The notes under the pieces were generated by a model that searched no databases, was not told the origin of the DNA, and saw only the letters and a list, made by a program, of their open reading frames with translations. This document shows positions 22,688 through 22,737 of a stretch of 22,737 nucleotides of DNA, one piece after another. The translations under genes and the position numbers were made by a program. The stretch's first letter is position 1. Every line of letters starts with the position of its first letter. Origin of the DNA: an uncultured Sporolactobacillus sp. (GTDB taxonomy: Bacteria; Bacillota; Bacilli; Bacillales; Sporolactobacillaceae); NCBI GenBank assembly GCA_900543345.1, contig UQRJ01000009.1:1-22737 (forward strand), read 5' to 3'.

Positions 22688-22737
22688 CTGTCTCTTATAC
22701 ACATCTGACGCTGCCGACGAATAGCCTTGTGTAGATC
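22688..22737 (-). other. Untrimmed Illumina Nextera adapter (artefact)
   Basis: CTGTCTCTTATACACATCT (22688-22706) is the Tn5 mosaic end. It is followed by GACGCTGCCGACGA (22707-22720), then ATAGCCTT (22721-22728), then GTGTAGATC (22729-22737). This is the reverse complement of the Nextera read-1/i5 adapter. The index read forward is AAGGCTAT, which I recall as Nextera i5 index S520. It is not part of the genome. Confidence 0.98.

Noticed and set aside
22539..22724. Plus-strand frame at the contig end finishing CLLYTSDAADE
   Set aside because: It is a shadow of the M3 peptidase gene that runs into the Nextera adapter; the C-terminus is a known adapter translation artefact.

Overview
The window is a chromosomal segment from a spore-forming member of the Bacillales. 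The base composition is moderate, and start codons are often GTG or TTG behind strong AGGAGG-type ribosome binding sites. Gene order follows the Bacillus subtilis block fabHA-fabF ... yjbA-trpS-oppABCDF ... spx-yjbE-mecA-coiA-pepF-(small gene)-yjbH. Protein divergence and GC content suggest a lineage outside core Bacillus, possibly Sporolactobacillaceae; that placement is inference.

Layout. Positions 1-1039 hold the 3' end of an unidentified gene, a short Rossmann-like protein in the yjaV position, and a reverse-strand YppG-like protein. Positions 1200-3519 hold fabH-fabF behind a FapR-type operator, closed by a strong terminator. The B. subtilis yjaZ and app genes are absent. yjbA (UPF0736) then converges on trpS and a DUF3899 membrane protein gene, with an elaborate ~106-nt hairpin between them. 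Positions 6152-12055 hold a complete oligopeptide ABC importer operon, oppABCDF, with a hairpin after oppA. Positions 12056-12971 are the most lineage-specific part: a reverse-strand mini membrane protein, a dispersed Bacillales repeat, and a 40-codon gene for a very basic peptide with its own promoter-like sequence and terminator. They occupy the place of yjbB-yjbC. Then come spx, yjbE (TerC family, reverse), mecA, coiA, a second and longer copy of the dispersed repeat, pepF, another mini membrane protein gene, spxH (yjbH), a GltC-like LysR regulator, a ~520-bp gene-free stretch, and an M3 oligoendopeptidase cut off by the end of the contig.

How the genes fit together. FabH and FabF start and elongate fatty acids. 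Opp imports peptides that can be cleaved by the cytosolic M3 peptidases PepF and the second M3 enzyme; in B. subtilis Opp also takes up Phr and sporulation signals. Spx (thiol-stress regulator), SpxH (its ClpXP adaptor), MecA (the ClpCP adaptor that controls ComK) and CoiA (transformation) form a conserved regulated-proteolysis and competence neighbourhood.

The last 50 bases (22688-22737) are not biological. They are an untrimmed Illumina Nextera adapter with an i5 index, so the apparent stop of the last gene is an artefact. No CRISPR array, prophage, intact insertion sequence, rRNA or tRNA was seen. The region is mostly conserved housekeeping. The least explained items are the 40-aa cationic peptide, the convergent hairpin, the repeat pair and the two mini membrane proteins.
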